Assembly (NCBI GenBank): GCA_018136815.1
Contig: CM030934.1
Span: forward strand, 7,462,977-7,526,976
Origin: Isochrysis galbana
Lineage: Eukaryota > Haptophyta > Isochrysidales > Isochrysidaceae
DNA length: 64,000 bases
Reading direction: 5' to 3'
Shown here: in pieces, positions 22,627-31,488 of the stretch
How positions within the stretch are numbered: the first letter of the stretch is position 1
Layout of the letters: each line of letters opens with the position of its first letter
Position numbers and translations under genes: made by a program
Notes under the pieces: generated by a model
The model's input: the letters and a program-made list of their open reading frames with translations, nothing else
Database searches by the model: none
What the model was told of the DNA's origin: nothing

Positions 22627-23235
22627 GCTGCGAAATCATTTCGAAATCGACGAAAACGCGAAAACCGAAAACCGCCCAAAAACAAAAAACGGCGAAAACG
22701 AAAACCCCCAACTACTAGTTTTAGCCCGGTCACCCACTGGGGGGGTGCGGAGGGCACCATCGGTAATGGGCAAACGAGGACCTAAATAAGCAAATAAGCT
22801 CCCTATAGGTTCTGGTATGGGAGATCAGCAAAAAAAACCGGGGGTCTTCCGGCAAAATTTTCGAAAAATGAAAACAGGCCTCTGACGGCCGTGCGGAAAT
22901 ATATTTCAGGCCCCCCTCCGGTATTATTTTACCGGTGGCCTTCATGCGCGCCACTCGCAGCGAAACACGAAACCATGGGCATCGGCAGCTGACCCGGACC
23001 AAAGATCCTGGTTCTATACGCACAGCAATATATTTTCACTATGTTTTTATGGACTTGAACGTGTACGTAAGTATCGCAAAAAGGTCGTTTGCCTTCATTT
23101 GGTGCCCCTCGTTTCCAAATACGCGATGCGCCGCTCCCGGTACCCGGTACAAAAAAATCTTCTAGTATTTGAGCAAAGGCACCCACCTCACAGTACTCAA
23201 CCATGTCTAAAAATGGAAAATGAAAATGGATGTCG
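22627..23235. other. Intergenic A/T-rich spacer
   Basis: No gene recognised. Contains CGAAAACG-type short repeats near 22645-22710 and a small CCGGTATTATTTTACCGG palindrome near 22918. Confidence 0.5.
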
Positions 23236-23308
23236 CAACTACGTTTATACGTAGACGCGATGGAGCGCGCCGCCGCGACTCCCCTCTCCTTCGTTCGGGC
23301 CCCCCGCC
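23236..23308 (+). repeat. Dispersed repeat family B, left half, split by 6.8-kb element
   Basis: Begins CAACTACGTTTATACG and continues GATGGAGCGCGCCGCCGCGA and CGTTCGGGCCCCCCGCC, matching the first ~75 bases of the family B copies at 15746 and 34037. It stops at the outer edge of the inverted terminal repeat; the rest of the family resumes at 30100. Confidence 0.85.
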
Positions 23309-23858
23309 GGATGAATAGGGAACCCGGGCTGAAATCCACACTAACTCACTGGGGCAGAAAAATGGGCTGTGGAGGGAGTTGAGCATCCCCATGGGGGAGG
23401 GCCGCAGGCCCGACGATTCGAGGCGCGTAGCGACTCGGATCCTAAGAGTGGAGCCCAAACAGCATCCCCTTTATGACCTACAGAGGGGTAGAGCATCCCC
23501 ATGGGGAGGGCCGCAGGCCCGACGATTCGAGGCGCGTAGCGACTCGGATCCTGATTCGAGGCGCGTAGCGACTCGGATCCTAAGAGTGGAGCCCAAACAG
23601 CATCCCCTTTATGACCTACAGAGGGGTTGAGCATCCCATGGGAGGGCCGCAGGCCCGACGATTCGAGGCGCGTAGCGACTCGGATCCTAAGAGTGGAGCC
23701 CAAACAGCATCCCCTTTATGACCTACAGAGGGGTTGAGCATCCCATGGGAGGGCCGCAGGCCCGACGATTCGAGGCGCGTAGCGACTCGGATCCTGATTC
23801 GAGGCGCGTAGCGACTCGGATCCTAAGAGTGGAGCCCAAACAGCATCCCCTTTATGGC
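23309..23858. repeat. Left TIR with four tandem units
   Basis: An 80-base unique outer end (23309-23388) is followed by four units in the order short (about 108 bases), long (about 137), short, long. Long units carry a second copy of the GATTCGAGGCGCGTAGCGAC box. Each unit has GGCCGCAGGCCCGACGATTC, GGATCCTAAGAGTGGAGCCC and AACAGCATCCCCTTTATG. Confidence 0.9.
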
Positions 23859-24301
23859 CCCTGACCGGCCAATTCGTATCGCACAACGATGGTACTAACA
23901 CGCACCAATCGATGATTTTCGCGGAGTGCACCGCGTCACTCCGAATCGGACCTGGTCGTGTCGTGGAAGTGATCCATTGAGATGAGAGAAAATTAAGTGA
24001 TAAAAAAAATGTGCATGTGCGTCTTTTTTTTTACTCACGTCTACGGAACATCGCCAGGAGGGTAGCCGTACTAACACAAAGCTCTACACACGAAATTATC
24101 AGGGTGAAAAATTGCAGACTCATTTTTTAGACTCTTTACTCTTTGTAATACAGAATAATGACCGAAAGCACATGAACATTTGAACAGTCGCAGTCAGGCA
24201 GGCGGCGGTCATTGTAGCGAGCCCCACAACGTCGAGCATATTTTTTTCTTTTGTGAAGAGACAGTACAAGTCTGAACTCTTACCCTTCGAGCCGATATAA
24301 A

Positions 24302-24520
24302 ATGCTATCCATCCCTCGTCACGCACCCAATGAAGATCAAGCGAAAATCAATGCACTTTTTCACGAACTCAAGATCGCTTTTCCTCACCTGCCAGACGCA
24401 CTTGTCCACACTTTAGCAGTCGCTGGAGCCACTTTGAGCGAGGAGCAGTTAAAAGAAATTTTGCACGCAAATGAGGAAGAGGCTACCGCGCGGGATGAGG
24501 ACGAGAAGCAGGAATCTTGA
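24302..24520 (+). CDS. Small helical acidic ORF of the PolB element
   Basis: A 72-codon ORF starting at ATG 24302, 6 bases after a TATAAA-like string. Its sequence (INALFHELKIAFPHLPDALV, then SEEQLKEILHANEEEA) predicts a small helical bundle; the FP..PDALV pattern recalls UBA/CUE-type modules but this is weak. Its last 50 bases overlap the start of the GIY-YIG-like ORF in another frame. It may be an independent small gene, or the N-terminal part of that ORF separated by a frameshift. Confidence 0.45.
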   Translation: MLSIPRHAPNEDQAKINALFHELKIAFPHLPDALVHTLAVAGATLSEEQLKEILHANEEEATARDEDEKQES

Positions 24521-25112
24521 ACAAGAAATCCTAGAGACCGAGGCCAATGAACGCGATGAGCGTGGTTCGAAAGCGAAACGCCGCGCCCGGGTCAGGATTG
24601 ACTTGGATCAGACGAGGGGCATTGACCTCGCGGAGTGGCTTGAGCAAAATCGGAGTAGAGTGCAAAACCGGAGGGCTTTTTATGTGATTCGATCTAGCCT
24701 AGATGTTCGCAAATCGATTTGGAAATTTGGGTTTTTTCAGGACACCAGCCGATTACAAGAATATGTGCATATGTACGGACCCGGTGAATCCAAATTGCAC
24801 ATCCTGCTAACGACCGCAAAGGATTCGAATGTTCGTCGCGAAGATAGCTTCATGTACCGACTCGAACTTCGCGTGAAACGCAAGCTAGCTCGCCTCATCG
24901 AGAGGACCAAGCGAGGAGCGGAGCGGGTGGCATGTCCTCTACAGACGATTCGGAGGGTGATCTTCCTCGCTGATGTCGATGTGGTTGGCGCCCTCGAAAC
25001 GTTCGGCGCCGTCAACGATGTCCTCACAAGGGTCCAGCTCAACCGCTCGAGGAGGCTCCGTGCCGTCCGAGGTCTCCCCGCCTTGCCCGCTGGGGTCGGT
25101 CGGGGTAGCTAG
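24471..25112 (+). CDS. GIY-YIG-like endonuclease ORF of the PolB element
   Basis: 213 codons. A charged linker (residues 1-65) precedes a compact domain: RRAFYVIRSSLDV, IWKFGFFQDT, SRLQEYVHMYG and KLHILLTT, followed ~20 residues later by YRLELRVKRKL. This matches the GIY-YIG/T5orf172-type layout (YVI-S, K-G, RL-Y, then a catalytic Glu in a helix), though the second motif is KFG rather than YIG. Such nucleases occur in several protein-primed mobile elements and could nick DNA during integration or spread. The last ~58 codons overlap the zinc-finger ORF on the other strand and may not be functional sequence in this frame. The upstream 72-codon ORF overlaps it by 50 bases. Confidence 0.6.
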   Translation: MRKRLPRGMRTRSRNLEQEILETEANERDERGSKAKRRARVRIDLDQTRGIDLAEWLEQNRSRVQNRRAFYVIRSSLDVRKSIWKFGFFQDTSRLQEYVHMYGPGESKLHILLTTAKDSNVRREDSFMYRLELRVKRKLARLIERTKRGAERVACPLQTIRRVIFLADVDVVGALETFGAVNDVLTRVQLNRSRRLRAVRGLPALPAGVGRGS

Positions 25113-25316
25113 CGCTTGGGAGTGTCGACGTAAGATGTGCTTCGCTATGTAGCGACGACAGAGGATTTTGTCACAGATTGGACATGACATTGTCTCTCTC
25201 CAACGATGGGCCTCTGCTTCTCGATTGTAACGCTTCCTTCTCAGCTCGTTTTCTCTAAGGCGATTTTCATCAATAGACCTCCACTGTGCCTTTCGAACCC
25301 GGTCGCGCTCCGTCAT
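24939..25316 (-). CDS. Basic C2H2 zinc-finger protein of the PolB element
   Basis: 125 codons from ATG 25316; the frame upstream has only a TTG. The N-terminal half is an Arg/Glu-rich helix (ENRLRENELRRKRYNREAEA) of the kind seen in many virophage and giant-virus small proteins. A single zinc finger follows, CPICDKILCRRYIAKHILRR then H, with C-x2-C and H-x4-H spacing. The C-terminal ~60 residues are acidic and overlap the convergent GIY-YIG-like ORF. It is 75 bases downstream of, and co-directional with, the PolB gene end, so both could be read from the same side. DNA or RNA binding is likely from the family type; the exact role is unknown. Confidence 0.6.
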   Translation of the reverse strand: MTERDRVRKAQWRSIDENRLRENELRRKRYNREAEAHRWRETMSCPICDKILCRRYIAKHILRRHSQALATPTDPSGQGGETSDGTEPPRAVELDPCEDIVDGAERFEGANHIDISEEDHPPNRL

Positions 25317-25391
25317 TTTTTTTCTCAAAAACTATTGCTCTTTTACTTTTGTGTAAAGATTTTTTTATACAGCGTCCCTCCACATCACACC

Positions 25392-28300
25392 TTACACGAA
25401 ACGAACCCACATCACACTCTTTTCTAAGGTATGTACGCTATGATCTTTGCGCGTTTTGAAGGTACAGTTTCCGCCCGCTTGTAGGTCAAACATATACCAC
25501 GCACCCGTATATAGATGCCGATAAAGAGCCACTACGCTCCCATCAAAGTCACGTTTGGCATGTGCCTTGATGACTTTGGCGGGGACGCGTTTCATACGGA
25601 AATGGACGCCTTCATTACCATATTTGTCCCTAAGAACATCGCAATACGTTTTCTTTGCGAGGAAAACGCTTTCAATGGCCACTGGTGTCGTGTCACTGTC
25701 GCCGATCTTTGCGAAATCACAATGAAACTGACCGAGATCTTTACCTATAAGCTTTCTGCCATACCTTTTCGTAAATTCCTTCGCAACACCCTTAATGGCC
25801 TCAGATCGTACGTGTAGCGAGTCAGTATCGGTGTAATGCACCGGATAGTCGGCTTCGTCGAAGAGCTCGCTCACTTGATTCATCAACCTCTTGCTCATGC
25901 TGAGAATCTCACAGCTCACATGCACACGATTGAAGCTCTTGTCCAATTCAACGAACAGCTCGACGCGGATGAGGTCGTCGTTAATTGGATTCATGATGAC
26001 GATGCGATCGAAGTTATTTGCCACGAATTCATTCATATCACTAGTCTGTATGTATCGAACTTCAGTATCAATGGGCTTTTGTGAAGTCTTCCCATAAGCC
26101 GAGTTCATTATCAATTTGTACACCTCCTGTAGAGGGTTCCCTTCCTTTTTCAACTCTGCACGGCGGTTGAATATATACCTTGCCACGTTTCCGATTTTGG
26201 GGTTGCGACCCTCGTTAAAATAAAAGCCTTTAATGATGTTGCACTCGATTTCTTGAAAGCGGTGCAGATCCTCATACATTACACGATCAACTACGACACG
26301 ATGCCTCTCGAGTCCATTCGTCCAGTTCGCACGTGCCTCTTGAAGAAGTCGTATGCAAGGCAGTGTCAACTCTTTGCCCACCTTCGTGATCTCTATTTCG
26401 ACGAAGAAGCCGTCGACCTTGTCCAAATCGATATCCGGCGTCCAAACCTTGGGCGCACCTTTGAGTATGCCGCCCGGCTTACCATCCCGACCGAGATCGT
26501 CTAGGAAGGACTGAGCGGAGGGGTAGAGTGATACTGCATCTAAATCATCGAGAGTGCTTGTGCCGTCCGATATGAAGTGATGCTTGGCGTTGTCCTTCAT
26601 CATCACCCGCCCACCAATGTTTGCCCTTGCTATGAAATCACGGACGCCTCCACGTAACTCGACTACGCCGTCATATACCTTTTTGTCGAGGTAGAACCTG
26701 TCTGCCACGCTCGCGATGGTGCAATGACTATACAGATCAATGTCGAAATCTTTGAGGAGCATGCTTCTGAACATTTCATGACCTTGCTTCAACACAAGCG
26801 TATCGATTTCGCAATAACGACTGCTATAGCGGATAAGGTCGAATTTGTCAGGCTCGATTTCACATCCCCACTCTGTCATGTTCTTGAACAGGATCTCACG
26901 ATCATCGTCCGAGGTCACCTCCCTAAGCAATTTGGCTCTCGACACAAAGCCGTTATTCCTTCCGAACACGAACTCATGAGTCATTAGATGATGAGGCATG
27001 TATTCTTTGTGTCGCTCGAACTTGAACATCTTCGGAAAGTTTGCTAGCGCATTCGGTATCATCTTGTATGTATCGCGAAATAGGAGGTGAATAGCTCTCA
27101 CTTGACCATCTTTCTCCTCCGAGTATTTGGCTCTAGCTGAATAAACATCCGTACCCCGCTCGATTGTATCAATCCGACTCAGTTTTGATATGATCTGCGC
27201 TAGATCGTATGTTAAATTATGGACCATCACGCGAGCTGTGAGATCCCTCTTCCCTTGAAAGTCCATTGGGCCGAAGTTCCTGTTCGCGCGATCGATCATC
27301 CAACTGAAAGCCATCTTGATCGGATCCTCGCAGTCACGAATGGTTGCCGAGAATGTCTCGCCGTCGGGACCGCCCTCCGTGACCGAGACGGCGTAGCACC
27401 TATGCTTGTCGAATGGACAAGTCTCCGTATCCAGATAGAAATCTCCGTGGCATCTATGCACCGTGATTGAGTTCATGACCTCTGTGAAGCGCTGTTTATT
27501 GTTAAGACCGAGTCGTGTAAATTTTTTCTTTAGTCGCTCACCCTCTACCTCGTCCATACCCATGATCTCTTTCAACTTTTCCCTTACTTTTCTAGTGTTG
27601 TTACCATCCGTTTTACCCATCTTGTCATGCTTTAGTCGAACATCGCCGTCGCTTATGATAAGCTCGTCGCCGAACTCTAGCTTGCTCACATTTCGCCATT
27701 CTATGTGCTTGTACACTCGTTCATCATTGCAGCTCAGTGGCTTCAACAAATCCGGGATCTTGAACATGAGCTTCAGCAACTCCCAACTGTCGAGTCCGGA
27801 TTGCTTTTGATTGACGCGACGATTAGCATCGATGAACTCCCACCATCGCTCCTTATGCTTAAGCTCTTGGAAGTGCTTCAGAGCATAGCTCGTGATGCCA
27901 GTAGGAATGATTGGAATGTAATGATCTTCAATCAGCGCAATGGTCTTGATGTTGGTACCCTTGCCGATCTTCGTCAAATTCTTGTCGCCTAGCGTGCGCA
28001 CATGAAGTTGGATCCCATCTACATTATCGTCGAGAATGTACTTGATGTTCGTTCGTGAAATCTTACTGCGCATGAACTTACGCTTGATGCTGTCAATGAG
28101 TGCCTCGTCTACGCCCGACTCTTGAAGAGCGTTGATTAGACATGGTGTTGTATAATTTTTAGCGCTTGTGTGACGCTCGTAAAGTTGGATCTTCTCGAGT
28201 ATCGGAAGCGCGTATTCGCGGAATTCCCCGCACCCAATCACGTCGAAATCGATCCACCACTTCAAAAATTCGCCTCCGGGGCGGGACCACCTACCATTTC

Positions 28301-28736
28301 GGCTCACTGCACGAATCTCTATCGTCAATGGACCGCTGGCGCTCTCAATGAGCTCCTCCGTAGCTTGGAAGTCGCTATTCATATGATACTCTTCTTCCTC
28401 GGGGTAATAACCATGGATGAGACGATGTATGTAGTCTTTACTAATCGTACGATACTCTTCAATAATCGTCCGACGTCGACCCGAGCCAATGGGCGCACTC
28501 AAACGCATAATGTATTTTTGCTGCAGAGCTGAGTCTGCATAACGTCCTATAATGTGAATCAACTCAAGAGATGTCTCCACAATAAAACGTGCGTTGGGCG
28601 GCGGAGGACCTGAGCGCGTGAACCCTTCTGCACGAAGCTGGCGGTTCCAGCGCCGTTTATCTCTGGCTGTGACATTTTGCTGAGAAGCGCCGTAGCGGAA
28701 CTCTCCATCGATGTCCGCTGGTTGCTGTGATGACAT
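25392..28736 (-). CDS. polB: Protein-primed family B DNA polymerase
   Basis: 1,114 codons, starting at ATG 28736 just downstream of a CTATATCAAAG string. The 3'-5' exonuclease motifs are present: FYLDTETCP near residue 437, VHNLTYDLAQ near 507, and RYCEIDTLVL near 642. Polymerase motifs A (DDLDAVSLYPS, ~734), B (KLIMNSAYGKT, ~879) and C (HYTDTDSLHV, ~969) and a downstream KKTY are intact. The short DTDS motif C, size and element context fit protein-primed PolB of Polintons, virophages and linear plasmids, which starts synthesis from a terminal protein at the TIR ends. The N-terminal ~420 residues (CLINALQESGVDEALIDSIK and following) are an accessory region that may include the terminal protein or another domain; I cannot name it. 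The uninterrupted frame suggests recent activity. Confidence 0.93.
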   Translation of the reverse strand: MSSQQPADIDGEFRYGASQQNVTARDKRRWNRQLRAEGFTRSGPPPPNARFIVETSLELIHIIGRYADSALQQKYIMRLSAPIGSGRRRTIIEEYRTISKDYIHRLIHGYYPEEEEYHMNSDFQATEELIESASGPLTIEIRAVSRNGRWSRPGGEFLKWWIDFDVIGCGEFREYALPILEKIQLYERHTSAKNYTTPCLINALQESGVDEALIDSIKRKFMRSKISRTNIKYILDDNVDGIQLHVRTLGDKNLTKIGKGTNIKTIALIEDHYIPIIPTGITSYALKHFQELKHKERWWEFIDANRRVNQKQSGLDSWELLKLMFKIPDLLKPLSCNDERVYKHIEWRNVSKLEFGDELIISDGDVRLKHDKMGKTDGNNTRKVREKLKEIMGMDEVEGERLKKKFTRLGLNNKQRFTEVMNSITVHRCHGDFYLDTETCPFDKHRCYAVSVTEGGPDGETFSATIRDCEDPIKMAFSWMIDRANRNFGPMDFQGKRDLTARVMVHNLTYDLAQIISKLSRIDTIERGTDVYSARAKYSEEKDGQVRAIHLLFRDTYKMIPNALANFPKMFKFERHKEYMPHHLMTHEFVFGRNNGFVSRAKLLREVTSDDDREILFKNMTEWGCEIEPDKFDLIRYSSRYCEIDTLVLKQGHEMFRSMLLKDFDIDLYSHCTIASVADRFYLDKKVYDGVVELRGGVRDFIARANIGGRVMMKDNAKHHFISDGTSTLDDLDAVSLYPSAQSFLDDLGRDGKPGGILKGAPKVWTPDIDLDKVDGFFVEIEITKVGKELTLPCIRLLQEARANWTNGLERHRVVVDRVMYEDLHRFQEIECNIIKGFYFNEGRNPKIGNVARYIFNRRAELKKEGNPLQEVYKLIMNSAYGKTSQKPIDTEVRYIQTSDMNEFVANNFDRIVIMNPINDDLIRVELFVELDKSFNRVHVSCEILSMSKRLMNQVSELFDEADYPVHYTDTDSLHVRSEAIKGVAKEFTKRYGRKLIGKDLGQFHCDFAKIGDSDTTPVAIESVFLAKKTYCDVLRDKYGNEGVHFRMKRVPAKVIKAHAKRDFDGSVVALYRHLYTGAWYMFDLQAGGNCTFKTRKDHSVHTLEKSVMWVRFV

Positions 28737-29168
28737 GATGGTTGGTGCTCTTTGATATAGGGGAGAGAAAATTTTTCACCCGATGTCCCACTTTTGGTAG
28801 AAGTTATAAAACTTCCGACCGAGCACCCTCACCTTACCTATAGGAACAGAAAAAAGTTGCCCGCGTCCCCCGCCACCCACCCCTTCGTGACCGACCTGCC
28901 ACCATTCGTGAACGGTCTGCCACCCCACCCCCGGCTGCGTGCGGCTGCGTGCGCCTGTGTCAGCCCACCTGCGACCACCTGCACCCACACGCGCGCATCT
29001 GCACACACACGCGCTGGCGCCTTCCTCGATCACCACACAGCTGCGCTGCGTCGAGCCAGCTGCGCTGCGTCGAGCCATGAAGCAACAAAGTAGCAGGACG
29101 GGGCGGGCGGGCGGATGCGTGCCGCTGTGACAGGACACATGCGACCACCTGCAGGCACACGCACGCAT

Positions 29169-29203
<35 letters not shown>

Positions 29204-29337
29204 CGCACCTTCCTCGAGACCCACACAGCTGCGATGAGTACACCTAACTGCGCTGCGTCGCTGGAAGGATGCATGAAACTAAGGGTAGCTCGACGGGGCG
29301 GGCGGGCGGTAAGGACGCTGCAGCACCCTACTCCCAC
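28737..29337. repeat. Spacer with ~170-bp imperfect duplication and (AC)n
   Basis: Two imperfect copies (about 28955-29110 and 29128-29315) share GCGACCACCTGCA, ACGC.CGCATCTGCACACAC, CCTTCCTCGA and GACGGGGCGGGCGGGCGG. The second holds an (AC)n run at 29172-29200. A GCTGCGCTGCGTCGAGCCA doublet lies at 29040-29077. No gene seen; it lies between the PolB start and the right TIR. Confidence 0.75.
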
Positions 29338-30099
29338 CAAAGGGGATGCTGTTTGGGCTCCACTCTTAGGATCCGAGTCGCTACGCGCCTCGAATCGTCG
29401 GGCCTGCGGCCCTCCCCATGGGGATGCTCAACCCCTCTGTAGGTCATAAAGGGGATGCTGTTTGGGCTCCACTCTTAGGATCCGAGTCGCTACGCGCCTC
29501 GAATCAGGATCCGAGTCGCTACGCGCCTCGAATCGTCGGGCCTGCGGCCCTCCCATGGGATGCTCAACCCCTCTGTAGGTCATAAAGGGGATGCTGTTTG
29601 GGCTCAACTCTTAGGATCCGAGTCGCTACGCGCCTCGAATCGTCGGGCCTGCGGCCCTCCCATGGGATGCTCAACCCCTCTGTAGGTCATAAAGGGGATG
29701 CTGTTTGGGCTCCACTCTTAGGATCCGAGTCGCTACGCGCCTCGAATCGTCGGGCCTGCGGCCCTCCCATGGGATGCTCAACCCCTCTGTAGGTCATAAA
29801 GGGGATGCTGTTTGGGCTCCACTCTTAGGATCCGAGTCGCTACGCGCCTCGAATCAGGATCCGAGTCGCTACGCGCCTCGAATCGTCGGGCCTGCGGCCC
29901 TCCCCATGGGGATGCTCTACCCCTCTGTAGGTCATAAAGGGGATGCTGTTTGGGCTCCACTCTTAGGATCCGAGTCGCTACGCGCCTCGAATCGTCGGGC
30001 CTGCGGCCCTCCCCCATGGGGATGCTCAACTCCCTCCACAGCCCATTTTTCTGCCCCAGTGAGTTAGTGTGGATTTCAGCCCGGGTTCCCTATTCATCC
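29338..30099. repeat. Right TIR with six tandem units
   Basis: Reverse complement of the left TIR, with units starting AAAGGGGATGCTG near 29338, 29448, 29584, 29692, 29801 and 29936. From the outer end inward the order is short, long, short, short, long, short, against short, long, short, long on the left. The outer 80 bases are identical to the left end in reverse. Confidence 0.9.
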
Positions 30100-30290
30100 A
30101 GTGCCCATGGACCATGGAGCAGCCGCTGTCGAAGCGGCCGCGTCCGCCCACCGAGGCCGAGCAGGTGCGTGCGACTCCGGTCGCGCCACATGCATGGCCC
30201 GTGACCCCGGCCACACCACCCATGGCAGCCATGCTGGCCTCCCCCATGGGGGGCAGCAGGCTGCTGGCAGCACCCCATCAATGCCAGGCT
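30100..30290 (+). repeat. Dispersed repeat family B, right half
   Basis: Resumes family B directly after the right TIR: CCGCTGTCGAAGCGGCCGCG, CCGAGGCCGAGCAGGTGCGT and CGCGCCACATGCATGGCCCG, as in 15746-16100 and 34037-34370. Confidence 0.85.
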
Positions 30291-31488
30291 CAAACCGCCA
30301 CCCTTCAGAGGATGCAACTTGAGGTTCCCTTTTTTTTAGCCCCCCACATTGCCTTTTTCTACACCTTATACAATTCTAACCTTCACCACCCCCAAGCGGG
30401 GATCAGCAGGTGAGACCAAGAGCGCGTGCTGACTACCTACCAGACGGCCGGAAGGTGCCATCCAAGGTGGCACACGAGCTGTTGCGCAATTAGAGTGCCC
30501 TCCTAGGGCGGCGCCAACGTCGCACAAATGAGAGAACGCCAGAACGCGCCTTGCTGGGAAGGGACTGCGGCAATGCGCAGCATACAGCCTACGGGCGTGG
30601 CATCTACGAGCCAGCAGTGAGCCGAGGAGGCGCATCGGAGCGTGAGGACCTCATCGAGAGTGAGGTTCCACAACACGCTCTGCATCGCCTCAGCGAAGTC
30701 GCGTTCCGTCAAAAGAGGGCCAGGTGATGACGTGTAGCAGAGGAGCCCCATCGTCTCAATCATGTGTGTGTGGGTGAAAGTGACTTTCATGGGGGGACCT
30801 CTTCGGATGGATCAACTCCCCCAGTATGACTGAAATCTTGTTGTGGGACGCCTAGGTGTTTCGTGACGGGTTTTATGTGCTTGTTTTCTTTTTAGGTAGC
30901 CATACTAATATTATTATATCACGCCCCCCCCCCCCCGCCCCTCTCAACACGCGGTAGCTCCCAGCTACGCGGACTGAGTTTTCATCTTCTTCGTCTTTTT
31001 CTCACATCCCTCTTCCTCGATCCTATTGTCGATGTTCTGCTGGCAGGCCACAGAGAATCGCCTCAAAGCTAAGAGTAAAGGCACCCGTGCCGCTTGATAC
31101 TCTTAGACTTTATGTAGAGTACTCCTTGTGAGAGATCGCTTTTTCTTCACGTACTATGAGTATATCCAGAGCGAGGTTTGAGTGAAACGTCGCTGCTTCT
31201 TCCACTTCGTTCCTCTTCTCTCTCTTCCCCTGTGTGCACCTCTTGTTGAGCTGTGCGTCTGTCCGAACGAGGAAGGTGGGGAGAGAGGGAGAGGGTACTC
31301 TCCAGGGTGGAGAGAGGAAAGAGGAGAGAGGAGAGAGGAAAGAGGAGAGAGGAGAGCGCTGCACCCCGCCCGCGCTCCCCAGCAAGCGCGAGGCGGGAGG
31401 CGCAGGGTGGCGCCGCCGCGGGCTCGCCGGCCTCTCCCCTACGCGCCCGCTCCGCTTTCCCCCCACCCCCAAATCCCCCCCTTGCGCG
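30291..31488. other. Intergenic; no supported gene
   Basis: A GCAACTTGAGGTTCCCTTTT repeat at 30316 recurs at 40911. A minus-strand open stretch at 30503-30790 (ATG at 30790) has no recognisable domain. A C-run lies near 30927-30937, and (GAGGAGA)n purine DNA near 31300-31355 precedes the transporter gene. Confidence 0.5.

Larger units (their letters stand above)
23309..30099. mobile_element. 6.8-kb PolB element with long tandem-repeat TIRs
   Basis: The segment is bounded by inverted repeats that begin GGATGAATAGGGAACCCGGG at 23309 and end in its reverse complement at 30099. It lies inside a family B repeat, whose two halves flank it. Genes: an 72-codon ORF, a GIY-YIG-like ORF, a convergent zinc-finger ORF and protein-primed PolB. 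The layout recalls Polintons, Polinton-like viruses, transpovirons and linear plasmids, all of which have long TIRs and, in most, protein-primed replication. No major capsid, ATPase, protease or retrovirus-like integrase is visible, so it looks like a reduced, non-virion element. No clear 6-bp target duplication was seen (CCCGCC left, AGTGCC right). Confidence 0.88.

Noticed and set aside
24120-24326. 68-codon minus-strand frame inside the PolB element with a hydrophobic middle
   Set aside because: It has only a GTG start, no upstream ATG in frame, and overlaps the start of the plus-strand small ORF; no similarity recognised.
29338-30022. Possible CRISPR-like array because of regularly spaced repeats
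   Set aside because: Units are contiguous tandem copies without unique spacers, in a eukaryotic setting, and mirrored as TIRs.
29338-30099. Short frames repeated in the TIR units (for example a peptide with RVATRLESSGLRPS)
   Set aside because: They arise from the tandem DNA unit and appear on both strands; no start-to-stop unit is preserved between long and short units.
30503-30790. 95-codon minus-strand frame beginning MKVTFTHTHM
   Set aside because: Has an ATG but no domain, no conserved splice context and lies among repeats; cannot be supported.
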